DNA from: Deltaproteobacteria bacterium
GTDB taxonomy: Bacteria; Myxococcota_A; UBA796
DNA: 9,115 nucleotides
Reading direction: 5' to 3'
Assembly: GCA_002707085.1 (NCBI GenBank)
Contig: PALY01000066.1
Coordinates: forward strand, 2,859-11,973
This document shows, piece after piece, positions 1 to 7,889 of the stretch (within the stretch, counting starts at the first letter, position 1; every line of letters begins with the position of its first letter). The notes under the pieces are model-generated. The model was not told where the DNA came from and ran no database searches. It saw only the letters and a program-made list of their open reading frames with translations. A program made the position numbers and the translations under genes.

Positions 1-1752
1 CTTGTACCGAGCAGGTAGCTTGGCCAGAATCTTGTCTTTTTCTGACTCGTCGCTGGCCCAGTAGGTTCGGCCTCCGGCTTCGACCTTGTACAAGGGTGGT
101 TGAGCGAGAAACACGTAGCCACCATCGATCAGCTTGGGCAGATAACGGTAGAAGAACGTGAGCAGCAGGGTTGCAATGTGGTGTCCATCAGAATCTGCGT
201 CCATCAGCAAGATGACTTTGTGGTACCGAAGACGGTCCGCATTGAAGTCGTTTCCAATTCCACATCCGAGTGCGCGTACGATGTCGGACAACTCGTTGTT
301 ATCGAGAACTTTCTTCAGTGTTGCTTGTTCGGCGTTCAGGACCTTTCCTCGGAGAGGCAGGATGGCCTGAGTCAGTCGATCGCGACCTTGTTTCGCAGAC
401 CCACCAGCACTGTCTCCCTCGACAATGAACAATTCGGACTCGGCCGGGTTTGAGTTGGCACAGTCTGCAAGTTTACCGGGAAGGTTGAGTCTTCTTGTGG
501 TCGCAGATTTACGCCGAACTTGGTCATTCGCGGCTCTGGAAGCTTGCCGTGCTTTCGCTGACATGACGATTCGCATCAAAATGGCGTCTGCCGTCGACTT
601 GTTCGTGTGCAGCCATTGTTCGAGCATGGGTCGAACCGCCCCATCGATTTGGGCGCGGACTTCCGGGTTGTTCAGTTTGTCTTTGGTCTGCCCTTGGAAC
701 TGTGGCTCGACCAAGAAACATGAACAGATGGCCATTACGCCTTCACGAATGTCGTCGGCAGTGATCGACAGTCCCCGTGGAATCGCGATGTCATGCGTTT
801 CAATGTAGTTGCGAACTGCTTTTACGACGGCGTCCTTCAAACCTTGTTCGTGGGTCCCGCCATCTCGGGTGGGGATTCCATTTACAAAACTCTTGAACTG
901 TTCTCTTGGAGCATCGGTCCAGGCGAGTGCGACTTCGATACGGGGGTTTTGTTTCCGCTCGATATGAAGCACCTGGTCTGTGGTCTTGCGTCGTTCCAGC
1001 CCGACAATCGTGTGTTCTAAGAAGTCGAGAACGCCACCATCATGCTGGATTTCATGGCGCACGCCGGCAGACTCATCTTTGAAGATGATTTTCATGCCTT
1101 TGTTCAGGTAGGCGCTAACTTCAAGGTGTTCCAAAATGAGTTCGGGATCTAAGACCAAGTCACCGAAGATTTCCGTGTCTGGTGTGAAACGGATGGCGGT
1201 ACCCGAGCCACGAGCCTCGCTGATCTTCTCGACGGGTCCTTTGGGCTTTCCACGCCGATACGTTTGCGCCCATTTTGCTCCACCACGGGTGATGGTTGCG
1301 GTCATTTCTGAACTCAGAGCATTCACGACACTGGAGCCAACACCGTGCAGTCCACCAGAAGTGATGTAGTTGTTCTGATCGAACTTTCCACCCGCATGAA
1401 GCGTTGTGAGAATCAACTCCAATGCGGACTTTCCATGCTTTGGATGGAGATCTACGGGGATGCCACGTCCGTTGTCCGTGACGGTGACTGTCCGTCCGTC
1501 CTTACCGAGAGACACGCCCACTGTAGTGGCGTGCCCATTAATGACTTCATCCACTGCGTTGTCGACGATTTCCCAAACAAGGTGGTGGAGCCCGGGAGCG
1601 CCGGTACCACCGATGTACATTCCTGGACGTTTACGAACAGGCTCCAGTCCCTCAAGGACTGTGATATCGCTGGCGGTGTAGGAGCTTCCGGATGACACGC
1701 GAGAGGACTTCTTTGGTGAGGGAGGATTGGTGGGAGGGGTCTGTTCCATCAT
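1..1752 (-). CDS. parE: DNA topoisomerase IV subunit B (ParE-type), 3' end beyond the left edge
   Basis: ATPase subunit of a type IIA topoisomerase. It pairs with the adjacent A subunit to decatenate and relax DNA. 584 residues are visible, reading leftwards with no stop. The family is usually about 630-650 residues, so only the C-terminal end is missing. The GHKL ATPase domain shows Glu61 and Asn65 in [17 protein letters not shown] (93-99) and the glycine-rich lid GGLHGVGSS (133-141). The transducer lysine is in QTK (355-357). The TOPRIM domain shows EGDSAGG (445-451) and the metal-binding DADSDG (518-523). DADSDGHHI is closer to ParE than to the GyrB form DADVDGSHI, so I favour topoisomerase IV over gyrase. 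A Pro/Ser-rich tail of about 25 residues precedes the ATPase domain. The start at 1752 is supported by a strong ribosome binding site and by the ATGA overlap with the parC stop. The ATG at 1749 is an in-frame alternative. Confidence 0.95.
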   Translation of the reverse strand, partial: MMEQTPPTNPPSPKKSSRVSSGSSYTASDITVLEGLEPVRKRPGMYIGGTGAPGLHHLVWEIVDNAVDEVINGHATTVGVSLGKDGRTVTVTDNGRGIPVDLHPKHGKSALELILTTLHAGGKFDQNNYITSGGLHGVGSSVVNALSSEMTATITRGGAKWAQTYRRGKPKGPVEKISEARGSGTAIRFTPDTEIFGDLVLDPELILEHLEVSAYLNKGMKIIFKDESAGVRHEIQHDGGVLDFLEHTIVGLERRKTTDQVLHIERKQNPRIEVALAWTDAPREQFKSFVNGIPTRDGGTHEQGLKDAVVKAVRNYIETHDIAIPRGLSITADDIREGVMAICSCFLVEPQFQGQTKDKLNNPEVRAQIDGAVRPMLEQWLHTNKSTADAILMRIVMSAKARQASRAANDQVRRKSATTRRLNLPGKLADCANSNPAESELFIVEGDSAGGSAKQGRDRLTQAILPLRGKVLNAEQATLKKVLDNNELSDIVRALGCGIGNDFNADRLRYHKVILLMDADSDGHHIATLLLTFFYRYLPKLIDGGYVFLAQPPLYKVEAGGRTYWASDESEKDKILAKLPARYK

Positions 1753-4253
1753 GCATCACCTCCTTGTCCAAATGGCAGGGGTAAGCCTTGCTGGGTACTC
1801 GTATTCTGCGTTGTACCTTGGTTAACGTCACCTTCTTCGTTGGTGCCACCTCCGCCTTCAGGATCATCATCGGGCGCGTCGTCATCTTCGTCGGTGATTT
1901 CGTGGAGTTGATCGTAGCGAAGAATCGGTTCGACCCACTCAACAAAGCGGGCGCGTTTCAGAACCTCTCTTCCTCGAGCTGCACGGTTGCCCGCGAACTT
2001 ACTGGGACGAATGATTTCCTCTCGGCCCTGGGGTGTCTTGACCAATGCACCTTCGAATTTGTTTTGGGTAAGTTCGAATGCAACAACAGAGTCTCCGTCT
2101 CGGAGCTTGATGGCAATTACGCCTTTTCCTGCACCACGAATGAACTTCGCTTGCTGGACTGGGAAGGTCAGAGCCCGTGTGCTTTCTGAAACGATACTCA
2201 TCTGTTCGGTTGTATCCGTGACATAGACAGCAACAACAGCATCATCGTCTCCAGCCGGTCTCATGTACCTGCGTCCATTCTTGGTGGAAACGTCCTTATG
2301 GCTGGAGAGTGCAAATCGGATGCATCGGCCCTTGCGGGTCACAGCAATACAGTGTGGTGGTGGTGGTGTCGGTTCTCCACCCTCTTCACCTTCAGCCGTT
2401 GTCTCTACCTGAAGCTCAGTCGGAATGGTGGGGAGTGAGCGTTCGTCATTTAAGATCACGCCGACAACACGTTCCCCGTCACCAAATTTGAAATGCCGCT
2501 GTACAGGTTCACCGTATCCAGTGGTCGATGGAATGTCGTCGATTCGAAGTACGTATGCTGACCCTTGATCGCCAAAGAAAGAGATCGTGCTTTTGGTGCT
2601 TGCGCGACCAATCCAGCCAATTGTGTCTCCTTCACGGGTACGGATTTTGTCAATGTCTGTGAAGCTGCCTTGTCGTTTGATCCATCCGTCGCGGGTCACA
2701 ATGACGTAGGTTTTTTCAGCCACGATGTAGTCGGCTTCTGAATAGCTGGTGACGTCCGGCTGGTCGCTGCCTATCTCCGTGCGACGGGGTTCTCCGTATA
2801 GTTTGCGGATTTCCGTGATTTCCGTTTTGACCACATTCCATAGTTCTGCATCTGAAGCCAAGATGGCTTCAATGCGAGCAGCTTCCGCACGTTTTTCGGC
2901 GAGTTCTTCCCGGATGGTCAAGATTTCCAATTTGGCGATCTTGTAGAGTTTCAATTCCAAGATGGCTTCGGTTTGGATGTCATCGAGATCAAATCGAACC
3001 ATCAGTTGTTCTGCAGCGTCTCTCTTGCCTTCAGAAGCTCGAATGATCCGGATGGCTTCATCCAGATCGTTGAATACGATCTCAAAGCCTTCCAGGATGT
3101 GGATTCTTTCTCGAAGTTTTTCGAGTTCATACTCAAATCGTCGTCGCACTGTTGCATGACGGAAAATGAGCCATTGCCACAGAATCTTCCGTAGGTTGGT
3201 CCGTTCGGGTTGAGGGACGTCTGAACCTGCCACTGGAATCAAACAGGTCAAGTTCACATTGAAGTTTGTTTGAAGCGGTGTTCGCTTGAACAGATACGCC
3301 ATGGCAGCGGGTGCATCTTGGGATTTTCGCAGTTCAAGGACGATCCGAACTTCGTCGGTTGATTCGTCGCGTACGTCGACCAACTGAGGAACCTTCTTTT
3401 CTGCAATGAGCGTCCCGATTTTCTCAATCAATGTCGACTTGTTTACCGAGTAGGGGATCGAAGTGACGATGATGTAGTTCTTGCGCCCATGTTTTTCCGT
3501 CGTCCATGTGCCTTGAAGGCGTACGGCTCCATGGCCTGTTTCGTAGATGGAACGAAGTTCGGCAGCATCGTTGAGAATGATTCCACCCGTTGGAAAGTCC
3601 GGTGCTTTCACTTTGGTGGCCAACCGTTTGATGGATACCTCCGGGTCGTCGATCAACATGATGCATGCATCGATGATGGCGCGCAGATTGTGTGGTGGGA
3701 TTCGCGTCGCCATACCAACGGCGATTCCTTCACAACCATTGACGAGCAGTTGAGGGAACTGTGCTGGAAGAACAATGGGTTCAAACAACTGACCGTCGTA
3801 GTTTGGACGGAAATCGACCGTTTTCTTCTTGATTTCATCGAGAAGTTCTACGGCGAGAGGGCGCAGTTTACATTCGGTGTACCGCATGGCTGCGGCACCA
3901 TCGCCATCCATGGAACCAAAGTTTCCTTGGCCGTCGACCAACATGTGCCTCATGCTGAACGGTTGTGCGAGCCGAACCATGGCCTCGTAAATCGAGGAGT
4001 CACCATGGGGGTGATACTTGGCCATGACTTCACCGACTACAGCCGCACTCTTGCGGTACCTTCCATCGGGAAGAAGACGGAGGTTGTGGTACATCGCGTA
4101 CAGGATTCGTCGTTGTACGGGTTTCAGTCCATCGCGCACGTCGGGGAGTGCACGTGAAGTGATCACGCTCATGGCGTAATTCAGGTAGCGGTGCCGAGTG
4201 GCTTCATGTAGGGCGACTGCTTCAGTGTCGCCGGAGTCCGGGGTCATGCTCAT
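1749..4253 (-). CDS. parC: DNA topoisomerase IV subunit A (ParC-type)
   Basis: DNA-breakage/reunion subunit of a type IIA topoisomerase, 834 residues. The winged-helix/tower part includes [19 protein letters not shown] (36-54). The catalytic Arg124-Tyr125 sits in AAAMRYTE and attacks DNA. The quinolone pocket reads [10 protein letters not shown] (81-90), with Ser86 and Glu90 at the two main resistance positions, the usual sensitive-type residues in ParC. From about residue 505 there is a beta-pinwheel C-terminal domain. I see no QRRGG(K/R)G GyrA box, and GYGEP resembles the ParC blade, so topoisomerase IV is preferred over gyrase. Oddities are a low-complexity Glu/Gly/Pro insertion at about 617-633 and a very acidic tail (788-797, almost all Asp/Glu) ending in a Gly/Gln-rich stretch. 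A TAG codon lies directly before the ATG, so the frame cannot extend upstream. Met3 is an alternative start. No Shine-Dalgarno is visible. The gene follows asd by 34 bp and overlaps parE by 4 nt. Confidence 0.95.
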   Translation of the reverse strand: MSMTPDSGDTEAVALHEATRHRYLNYAMSVITSRALPDVRDGLKPVQRRILYAMYHNLRLLPDGRYRKSAAVVGEVMAKYHPHGDSSIYEAMVRLAQPFSMRHMLVDGQGNFGSMDGDGAAAMRYTECKLRPLAVELLDEIKKKTVDFRPNYDGQLFEPIVLPAQFPQLLVNGCEGIAVGMATRIPPHNLRAIIDACIMLIDDPEVSIKRLATKVKAPDFPTGGIILNDAAELRSIYETGHGAVRLQGTWTTEKHGRKNYIIVTSIPYSVNKSTLIEKIGTLIAEKKVPQLVDVRDESTDEVRIVLELRKSQDAPAAMAYLFKRTPLQTNFNVNLTCLIPVAGSDVPQPERTNLRKILWQWLIFRHATVRRRFEYELEKLRERIHILEGFEIVFNDLDEAIRIIRASEGKRDAAEQLMVRFDLDDIQTEAILELKLYKIAKLEILTIREELAEKRAEAARIEAILASDAELWNVVKTEITEIRKLYGEPRRTEIGSDQPDVTSYSEADYIVAEKTYVIVTRDGWIKRQGSFTDIDKIRTREGDTIGWIGRASTKSTISFFGDQGSAYVLRIDDIPSTTGYGEPVQRHFKFGDGERVVGVILNDERSLPTIPTELQVETTAEGEEGGEPTPPPPHCIAVTRKGRCIRFALSSHKDVSTKNGRRYMRPAGDDDAVVAVYVTDTTEQMSIVSESTRALTFPVQQAKFIRGAGKGVIAIKLRDGDSVVAFELTQNKFEGALVKTPQGREEIIRPSKFAGNRAARGREVLKRARFVEWVEPILRYDQLHEITDEDDDAPDDDPEGGGGTNEEGDVNQGTTQNTSTQQGLPLPFGQGGDA
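1755..1765 (-). promoter_or_regulatory. Full-length Shine-Dalgarno of parE inside the 3' end of parC
   Basis: On the minus strand the bases AAGGAGGTGAT match the complement of the 16S rRNA 3' tail over 11 nt. GGAGG sits 6 nt before the parE ATG at 1752. The site lies within the last codons of parC, and the stop and start overlap as ATGA. This decides the parE start and suggests translational coupling or re-initiation with high efficiency. Confidence 0.85.
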
Positions 4254-4287
4254 CTATGGTTCTGTGGCGAGAGGGGGGGAGGGAGGA
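4254..4287 (-). promoter_or_regulatory. C-rich asd-parC spacer without a Shine-Dalgarno
   Basis: The 34-nt spacer reads as CCTCCC followed by a run of seven C on the transcribed (minus) strand. The complementary plus strand holds G tracts at 4273-4279, 4281-4283 and 4285-4286. There is no purine-rich ribosome binding site before the parC ATG and no hairpin plus T-run that would end asd transcription. It is therefore read as an intra-operon spacer. The G tracts on the template strand could form a small quadruplex, but this is only a possibility. Confidence 0.5.
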
Positions 4288-5328
4288 TCAAGAAATGTGT
4301 GGAACGCGGCCCTGTACAAGCAGGAGTTCAGCGTTGGCGATTGCAGCGCCAGCAGCGCCACGAATCGTGTTGTGTCCGAGTGCGAAGTATTTCACGCCCA
4401 TCACAGGGCAGTCTTCCACACGACCGATGGTGATGGTCATGCCACCTCCGGCTTGGACATCGTGGCGTGACGATGGACGGTCACGGCGTTGAGAGAATGC
4501 CAAAGGAGGCCGGGGGCACGAGCGCAGGTCGGGTCCATTGCCTTGCCAGGATTCAAATTCAGCCAATACTTCGGCTGCTGAAGGGTTTCCTTTGAGTTTG
4601 ACTTGCACACCCAGTAGATGGCCATCTGCAACGGGAACGCGGACACAGCGTGCCGAAATAGGGAAGTCCGCAGACTGATCCATGCTGCCCAATATTTTAA
4701 GGGGTTCGATGGCCAACTTTTCTTCTTCGTTGCCTGCATGGGGATGAACACTCCCCACCATGTCCCAAGCACTTTCCCCAGGATATCCCGCACCTGAAAC
4801 GGCTTGGAAGGTGGAAACACAGACTGCTTCTACGCCCCATCGTTTATGGAGGGGGGCCAGGGTTAGAGCGAGCGGAATGGCACAGCAGTTCGGGTTGGCG
4901 ACAATGCACCCGGGACCTTGTCTGTCCAACATGGCAAGGTGGTCTGGGTTGACCTCTGGCACAATCAGGGGGACGTTTTCAGTAAATCGGTGAGATGCAG
5001 CGTTGGTCACGACTGCATAGCCGGCATCCGCAAATGCGGATTCGATTTCTCCAGCCACGGCTCGGTCCATGGCGCTTAGTGCAATCCGGACACCGCCAGG
5101 CATTTCCTTGGGGTCACAGTTTTTTACCACCATCTGGCCCACATCTGCGGGGCAGTTCCCTTCCAAAACCCAGTTGCTGGCCTCTGCATATGTTTTGCCC
5201 GCAGAGCGTGCGGAGGCTGCCACGGCCGCGATGTGAAACACTGGGTGGTTCGACAATAGAGCGATCATTCTTTGACCCACCATACCGGTGGCACCAAGAA
5301 CAACGACTGGTACAGATGAAGTATTCAT
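4288..5328 (-). CDS. asd: Aspartate-semialdehyde dehydrogenase, archaeal/fungal type
   Basis: NADPH-dependent enzyme that reduces L-aspartyl-4-phosphate to aspartate-4-semialdehyde, the branch point to lysine/diaminopimelate, threonine and methionine. It is cytoplasmic and 346 residues long, normal for the family. The N-terminal Rossmann motif is GATGMVGQR (12-20). The active-site Cys148 is in NPNCC (145-149). STFQAVSGAGYPG (172-184) follows, and the substrate/acid-base region RVPVADGH contains Arg230 and His237. The C-terminal GAAGAAIANAELL is also typical. These motifs fit the archaeal/yeast branch rather than the enterobacterial one. The ATG at 5328 is the only plausible start: no other start codon lies between it and an in-frame TAG upstream. 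Its leader has no Shine-Dalgarno. It is first in the leftward block with parC and parE, and divergent from the pfaD-like gene. Confidence 0.95.
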   Translation of the reverse strand: MNTSSVPVVVLGATGMVGQRMIALLSNHPVFHIAAVAASARSAGKTYAEASNWVLEGNCPADVGQMVVKNCDPKEMPGGVRIALSAMDRAVAGEIESAFADAGYAVVTNAASHRFTENVPLIVPEVNPDHLAMLDRQGPGCIVANPNCCAIPLALTLAPLHKRWGVEAVCVSTFQAVSGAGYPGESAWDMVGSVHPHAGNEEEKLAIEPLKILGSMDQSADFPISARCVRVPVADGHLLGVQVKLKGNPSAAEVLAEFESWQGNGPDLRSCPRPPLAFSQRRDRPSSRHDVQAGGGMTITIGRVEDCPVMGVKYFALGHNTIRGAAGAAIANAELLLVQGRVPHIS

Positions 5329-5481
5329 GAAGGAGAATTCGGGGGGAGAAAAGAAGGAGGGACATTTCCCCTAACCAATTGATCGCGATGCGCAGGCTTT
5401 GTTCGTGGGTTTCCTTGATCAAAGCGTTTCACAGTAAGGCTCAGGGTCGGTTAGCAGGCTTCCAATCAAGGGGATGGAAGC
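5329..5481. promoter_or_regulatory. Divergent intergenic region between asd and the pfaD-like gene
   Basis: This 153-bp region must hold the promoters of both the leftward asd-parC-parE block and the rightward pfaD-like gene. No convincing sigma70 -35/-10 pair was found on either strand. Short palindromes are present: ATCGCGAT at 5382-5389 and TTGATCAA at 5415-5422. Either could be an operator or chance. The asd side (5329-5361) is strongly pyrimidine-rich on the transcribed strand, with CCCTCCTT, a run of six C and CTCCTT just before the ATG. The pfaD side ends in a small inverted repeat around the ribosome binding site. Confidence 0.5.
5458..5481 (+). promoter_or_regulatory. Inverted repeat holding the pfaD ribosome binding site in its loop
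   Basis: GCTTCC (5458-5463) and GGAAGC (5476-5481) are perfect 6-bp complements separated by 12 nt. The loop contains AAGGGGA (5468-5474), the likely Shine-Dalgarno, 8 nt before the ATG at 5482. The hairpin ends exactly at the start codon. Such a structure could modulate initiation, but a 6-bp stem with a 12-nt loop is weak and may be chance. Confidence 0.4.
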
Positions 5482-7398
5482 ATGCTTGAGCTCAGTTCTG
5501 TTGTGGATGTATATGGTGCCCTGAAGGCGTCCCTTACCGGTGTAGATGGTCGTGTTTCTGAGCAAGCAGGCTCGGGTGGCGGCTTGGTTGTAGCGGTGGA
5601 GTCTCAAGGTGTGGGTTCGTTGATAGCGGGTCTGGTTGCAGGAGAGACGCTGCAGCTAGATGACCAGGGTGTAAGCCTTACATTGACGAGAGATGTCCAA
5701 GGTGGCCGAATGCGTGTGACGTGGGCAGACGGTCCGACCTATGAAGAAAGCATTCCGGTACCAAAGGGTGCAAAGCCGCTTGCTTCGTCTTCGGCTCCAG
5801 CCAAGACTTCTGCACCTGTGGTTCCGTCTCCAGTCACAAGTACTGAGCCATTGTTTTTGCCTGATGCCTCAAGTCGCGTCGACGACCTTGTGCAGGCCCT
5901 GCACGACACTTCGACTCCGCTTTATGTGACCCGTTCAGGCGTTTTCCGGAATGGTCAGTTTGGTGCAGGCGAGGCTTTGCAGGCCATCATTCCTCCGGTC
6001 AGCCCTACGGCCTTGGGTGCGGCGAGCTTTCGTACAGCGCACAATGTTCAGGCTGCCTATGTTTCAGGAGCGATGGCGGGAGGTATCGGTTCGGCCGAAA
6101 TCGTGATTGCAATGGGCAACGCTGGATTGTTGGGTTTCTATGGGGCGGGTGGCCTGCCGTTGGAAGCTGCAGAAAAGGATGTCATCCGGATCAAGGAAGC
6201 TTTGGGTGACAAGCCGGCAGGCTTCAACCTGCTGCACAACCCTGTGGAGCCGAAGGTTGAACGTGCAACAGTAGACATGTTCTTGAAGTACGGTTGCCGC
6301 TATGTCTCAGCCAGCGCATTCATGACGCTTACACCCGCCATCGTGTTGTACCGGTTGACGGGTATTCACACGTCTGCTTCTGGACAGATTGTGTGTCCGA
6401 ACCGTGTGTTTGCAAAGGTCAGTCGTGCAGAAGTCGCCGAACCCTTCATGCGTCCACCGCCCGAAAAAATCGTGGCGAGTCTTGTTTCCGACGGGTTGTT
6501 GACGGCAGAGCAAGCCGAACTTGCCAAGAGTGTGCCGATGGCCGAAGACGTGACTGCAGAGGCGGACTCTGGTGGGCACACGGACCGAAGGCCTTTGGTT
6601 GTATTGCTGCCAACCCTGCAGCGTTTGCGAGACAGGGTCATGGCAGAAGAGGGCTATTCAGCACGTGGAATCACCATCCGTGTGGGTGCTGCCGGGGGTG
6701 TGGGAGATCCTGCCTCCGCTTATGGGGCGCTTGCGATGGGTGCGGATTACCTCCTGACGGGTTCCATCAATCAGTCGAGTGTGGAAGCTGGGACCAGTGA
6801 CTTGGCAAAGCAGATGATTGCGCAAGCGGGAATGGCGGATGTCGCCACAGGGCCTGCACCCGATATGTTTGAAATGGGCGCCCATGTTCAAGTGCTGAGC
6901 CGTGGGTCGATGTACGCGCAGCGGGCCAGCCGATTGCACGATTTGTACAAACGCTATCCATCGATGGACGACATTCCGACCAAAGATAGAGAGAAAATAG
7001 AGAAAACCTTTTTCAAACGTACATTTGCGGATGTTTGGGAGGGGACACGAGAATACTGGGCAGGTCGAGATCCTGCGGAAGTCGAGCGGGCTGAAAAAGA
7101 TCCCCGACACAAAATGGCGCTTACGTTCCGATGGTATTTGGGTATGACCAGTCGATGGGCGCGCATGGGTGACTCAGATCGCAAGCGAGATTTTCAAATC
7201 TGGTGTGGCCCGTCGATGGGTTTATTTAATGATTGGGTTCGTGGGACTTGGCTGGAGCCTTTAGAAGCGCGTAAAGTGGTTGATATTGCAAATGCTATCA
7301 TGCATGGGGCTGCAGCCGTTCGTCGGGTAGAACTGGCCCGTGCAGCGGGTGTGGTGGTCCCCACTTCGGCCGATCATCCCGCCCCGTTCAAGTTTTAG
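5482..7398 (+). CDS. PfaD-family flavin-dependent enoyl reductase with N-terminal extension
   Basis: Predicted FMN-dependent trans-acting enoyl reductase of the kind used by polyunsaturated-fatty-acid synthases (PfaD) and trans-AT polyketide synthases. These are relatives of nitronate monooxygenase with a TIM-barrel fold. Length is 638 residues against roughly 540 for typical PfaD. The catalytic part begins near residue 122 and shows SPTALGAASFRTAHNVQAAY (174-193), AGGIGSAEIV (199-208), GFNLLHNP (247-254) and the conserved His in ADSGGHTDRRP (361-371). The FMN-phosphate motif is GAAGGVGDPASAYGALAMGA (402-421), followed by LLTGSINQSS. Residues 1-95 are an unrecognised, probably beta-rich domain, joined by an Ala/Pro/Ser linker (about 98-121). 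The start at 5482 has AAGGGG 8 nt upstream. No PUFA or polyketide synthase partners lie in the window, so its substrate is unknown. It is followed closely by a lipoprotein gene on the same strand. Confidence 0.88.
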   Translation: MLELSSVVDVYGALKASLTGVDGRVSEQAGSGGGLVVAVESQGVGSLIAGLVAGETLQLDDQGVSLTLTRDVQGGRMRVTWADGPTYEESIPVPKGAKPLASSSAPAKTSAPVVPSPVTSTEPLFLPDASSRVDDLVQALHDTSTPLYVTRSGVFRNGQFGAGEALQAIIPPVSPTALGAASFRTAHNVQAAYVSGAMAGGIGSAEIVIAMGNAGLLGFYGAGGLPLEAAEKDVIRIKEALGDKPAGFNLLHNPVEPKVERATVDMFLKYGCRYVSASAFMTLTPAIVLYRLTGIHTSASGQIVCPNRVFAKVSRAEVAEPFMRPPPEKIVASLVSDGLLTAEQAELAKSVPMAEDVTAEADSGGHTDRRPLVVLLPTLQRLRDRVMAEEGYSARGITIRVGAAGGVGDPASAYGALAMGADYLLTGSINQSSVEAGTSDLAKQMIAQAGMADVATGPAPDMFEMGAHVQVLSRGSMYAQRASRLHDLYKRYPSMDDIPTKDREKIEKTFFKRTFADVWEGTREYWAGRDPAEVERAEKDPRHKMALTFRWYLGMTSRWARMGDSDRKRDFQIWCGPSMGLFNDWVRGTWLEPLEARKVVDIANAIMHGAAAVRRVELARAAGVVVPTSADHPAPFKF

Positions 7399-7401
7399 GA
7401 G
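7397..7401 (+). promoter_or_regulatory. Shine-Dalgarno overlapping the pfaD stop codon
   Basis: AGGAG shares its first two bases with the TAG stop of the upstream gene and lies 6 nt before the ATG at 7408. This fixes the start of the small lipoprotein. It also indicates that the two genes share a transcript and may be translationally coupled. Confidence 0.8.
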
Positions 7402-7407
7402 TCTGTT

Positions 7408-7734
7408 ATGAAAAGTATAATGTTTGTATTGCCATTGGTGTTGATCGCATGTGGCTCTGCTGAAAAAGCGGCCACTCCACAGGTTGAAAAACAGGCCACT
7501 GTGAACGCCGCTGCACCTTCTGCAAAAGTGGTTGAGGCACTAAAGGTTGCTGATGCAGCGGATGGTACCGAAGACAAGGTTGCTCAAAAGTGCGCCGGAT
7601 GCGCCCTGGCGATGGATGGTGATGCAGCGAACACAATCAAGGTCGATGGATATGAGCTTCATATGTGCGCAGCGAGTTGCAAGTCCTACTTTGAGAAAGA
7701 TGTAGCCGGGAATCTGAGTACGCTGGTCCAGTAA
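7408..7734 (+). CDS. Small lipoprotein with YHS/TRASH-like cysteine motif
   Basis: 108-residue predicted envelope lipoprotein. The signal peptide has Lys2, a hydrophobic core and the lipobox LIAC, with the lipidated Cys15. The +2 residue is Gly, not Asp, which by the enterobacterial Lol rule would favour the outer membrane. An Ala/Glu/Lys-rich spacer (16-60) follows. A compact C-terminal domain has CAGC (Cys62, Cys65), then HMCAASCKSYFEKD with Cys87 and Cys91 (spacing C-x2-C-x21-C-x3-C). The C-x3-C followed by a Tyr-Phe is typical of YHS/TRASH domains that bind or sense transition metals such as copper. It could be a metal chaperone, a scavenger or a redox partner. The link to the pfaD-like gene is positional only (9-bp gap, shared ribosome binding signal). 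Family assignment is by motif and spacing. Confidence 0.8.
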   Translation: MKSIMFVLPLVLIACGSAEKAATPQVEKQATVNAAAPSAKVVEALKVADAADGTEDKVAQKCAGCALAMDGDAANTIKVDGYELHMCAASCKSYFEKDVAGNLSTLVQ

Positions 7735-7774
7735 TCTGCACCCTTTGTGTGCAATCAGGAATGGGTGGCGAAGG

Positions 7775-7811
7775 CCGAGGGATTGAACCCACGGTTCGGG
7801 TTCTTGTCTTT
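7775..7811 (+). terminator. Possible weak intrinsic terminator after the lipoprotein gene
   Basis: CCGAGGG (7775-7781) pairs with CCCACGG (7788-7794), leaving one A-A mismatch and a 6-nt loop. An alternative fold pairs GAACCC (7785-7790) with GGGTTC (7798-7803). The following bases are T-rich but interrupted, so the U tract is poor. It lies 41 nt after the lipoprotein stop, a plausible position. Evidence is modest. Confidence 0.3.
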
Positions 7812-7851
7812 GTCAGAAGCTTTTTGCTGGACGTTCTTTTGGCTACACGTC

Positions 7852-7864
7852 ACCATGCCATGGT
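7852..7864. repeat. Perfect odd palindrome, possible operator
   Basis: ACCATG (7852-7857) and CATGGT (7859-7864) are perfect inverted repeats around a single C. The site is 30 bp before the GTG start of the PAD-like gene, where a regulator site could lie. A 13-bp palindrome may well be chance. Confidence 0.3.
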
Positions 7865-7885
7865 CTCGTTTTGGTTTTTTTGGCT

Positions 7886-7889
7886 GGAG
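7886..7889 (+). promoter_or_regulatory. Shine-Dalgarno supporting a GTG start
   Basis: GGAG lies 5 nt before the GTG at 7895. This supports GTG rather than the downstream ATG at 7913, which has no such site. The longer product also gives the signal peptide a positively charged N-region (His2, Lys4). Confidence 0.6.

Noticed and set aside
3489..4157. 222-residue open frame on the plus strand.
   Set aside because: It is antisense to the catalytic part of parC, which has the catalytic tyrosine and full family motifs. It shows no recognisable domain and no ribosome binding site.
1749..4253. Possible gyrA/gyrB pair instead of parC/parE.
   Set aside because: No GyrA box was seen, and the TOPRIM motif reads DADSDGHHI, the ParE form. 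Length alone (834) is compatible with GyrA, so some doubt remains.
5382..5422. Short palindromes ATCGCGAT and TTGATCAA in the divergent region taken as operators.
   Set aside because: They are only 8 bp each and unpaired with any promoter I can identify, so they are noted but not called as separate features.
7760..7846. tRNA-like look on the minus strand: a GTGGGTTCAATCCC T-arm-like stretch followed by CGCCACC, with a partly matching 5' GGTGACG.
   Set aside because: The T-loop would have 6 rather than 7 bases or a broken stem. No proper D arm can be formed, and the anticodon loop lacks the usual TT..A pattern. The hairpin is better read as a weak terminator.
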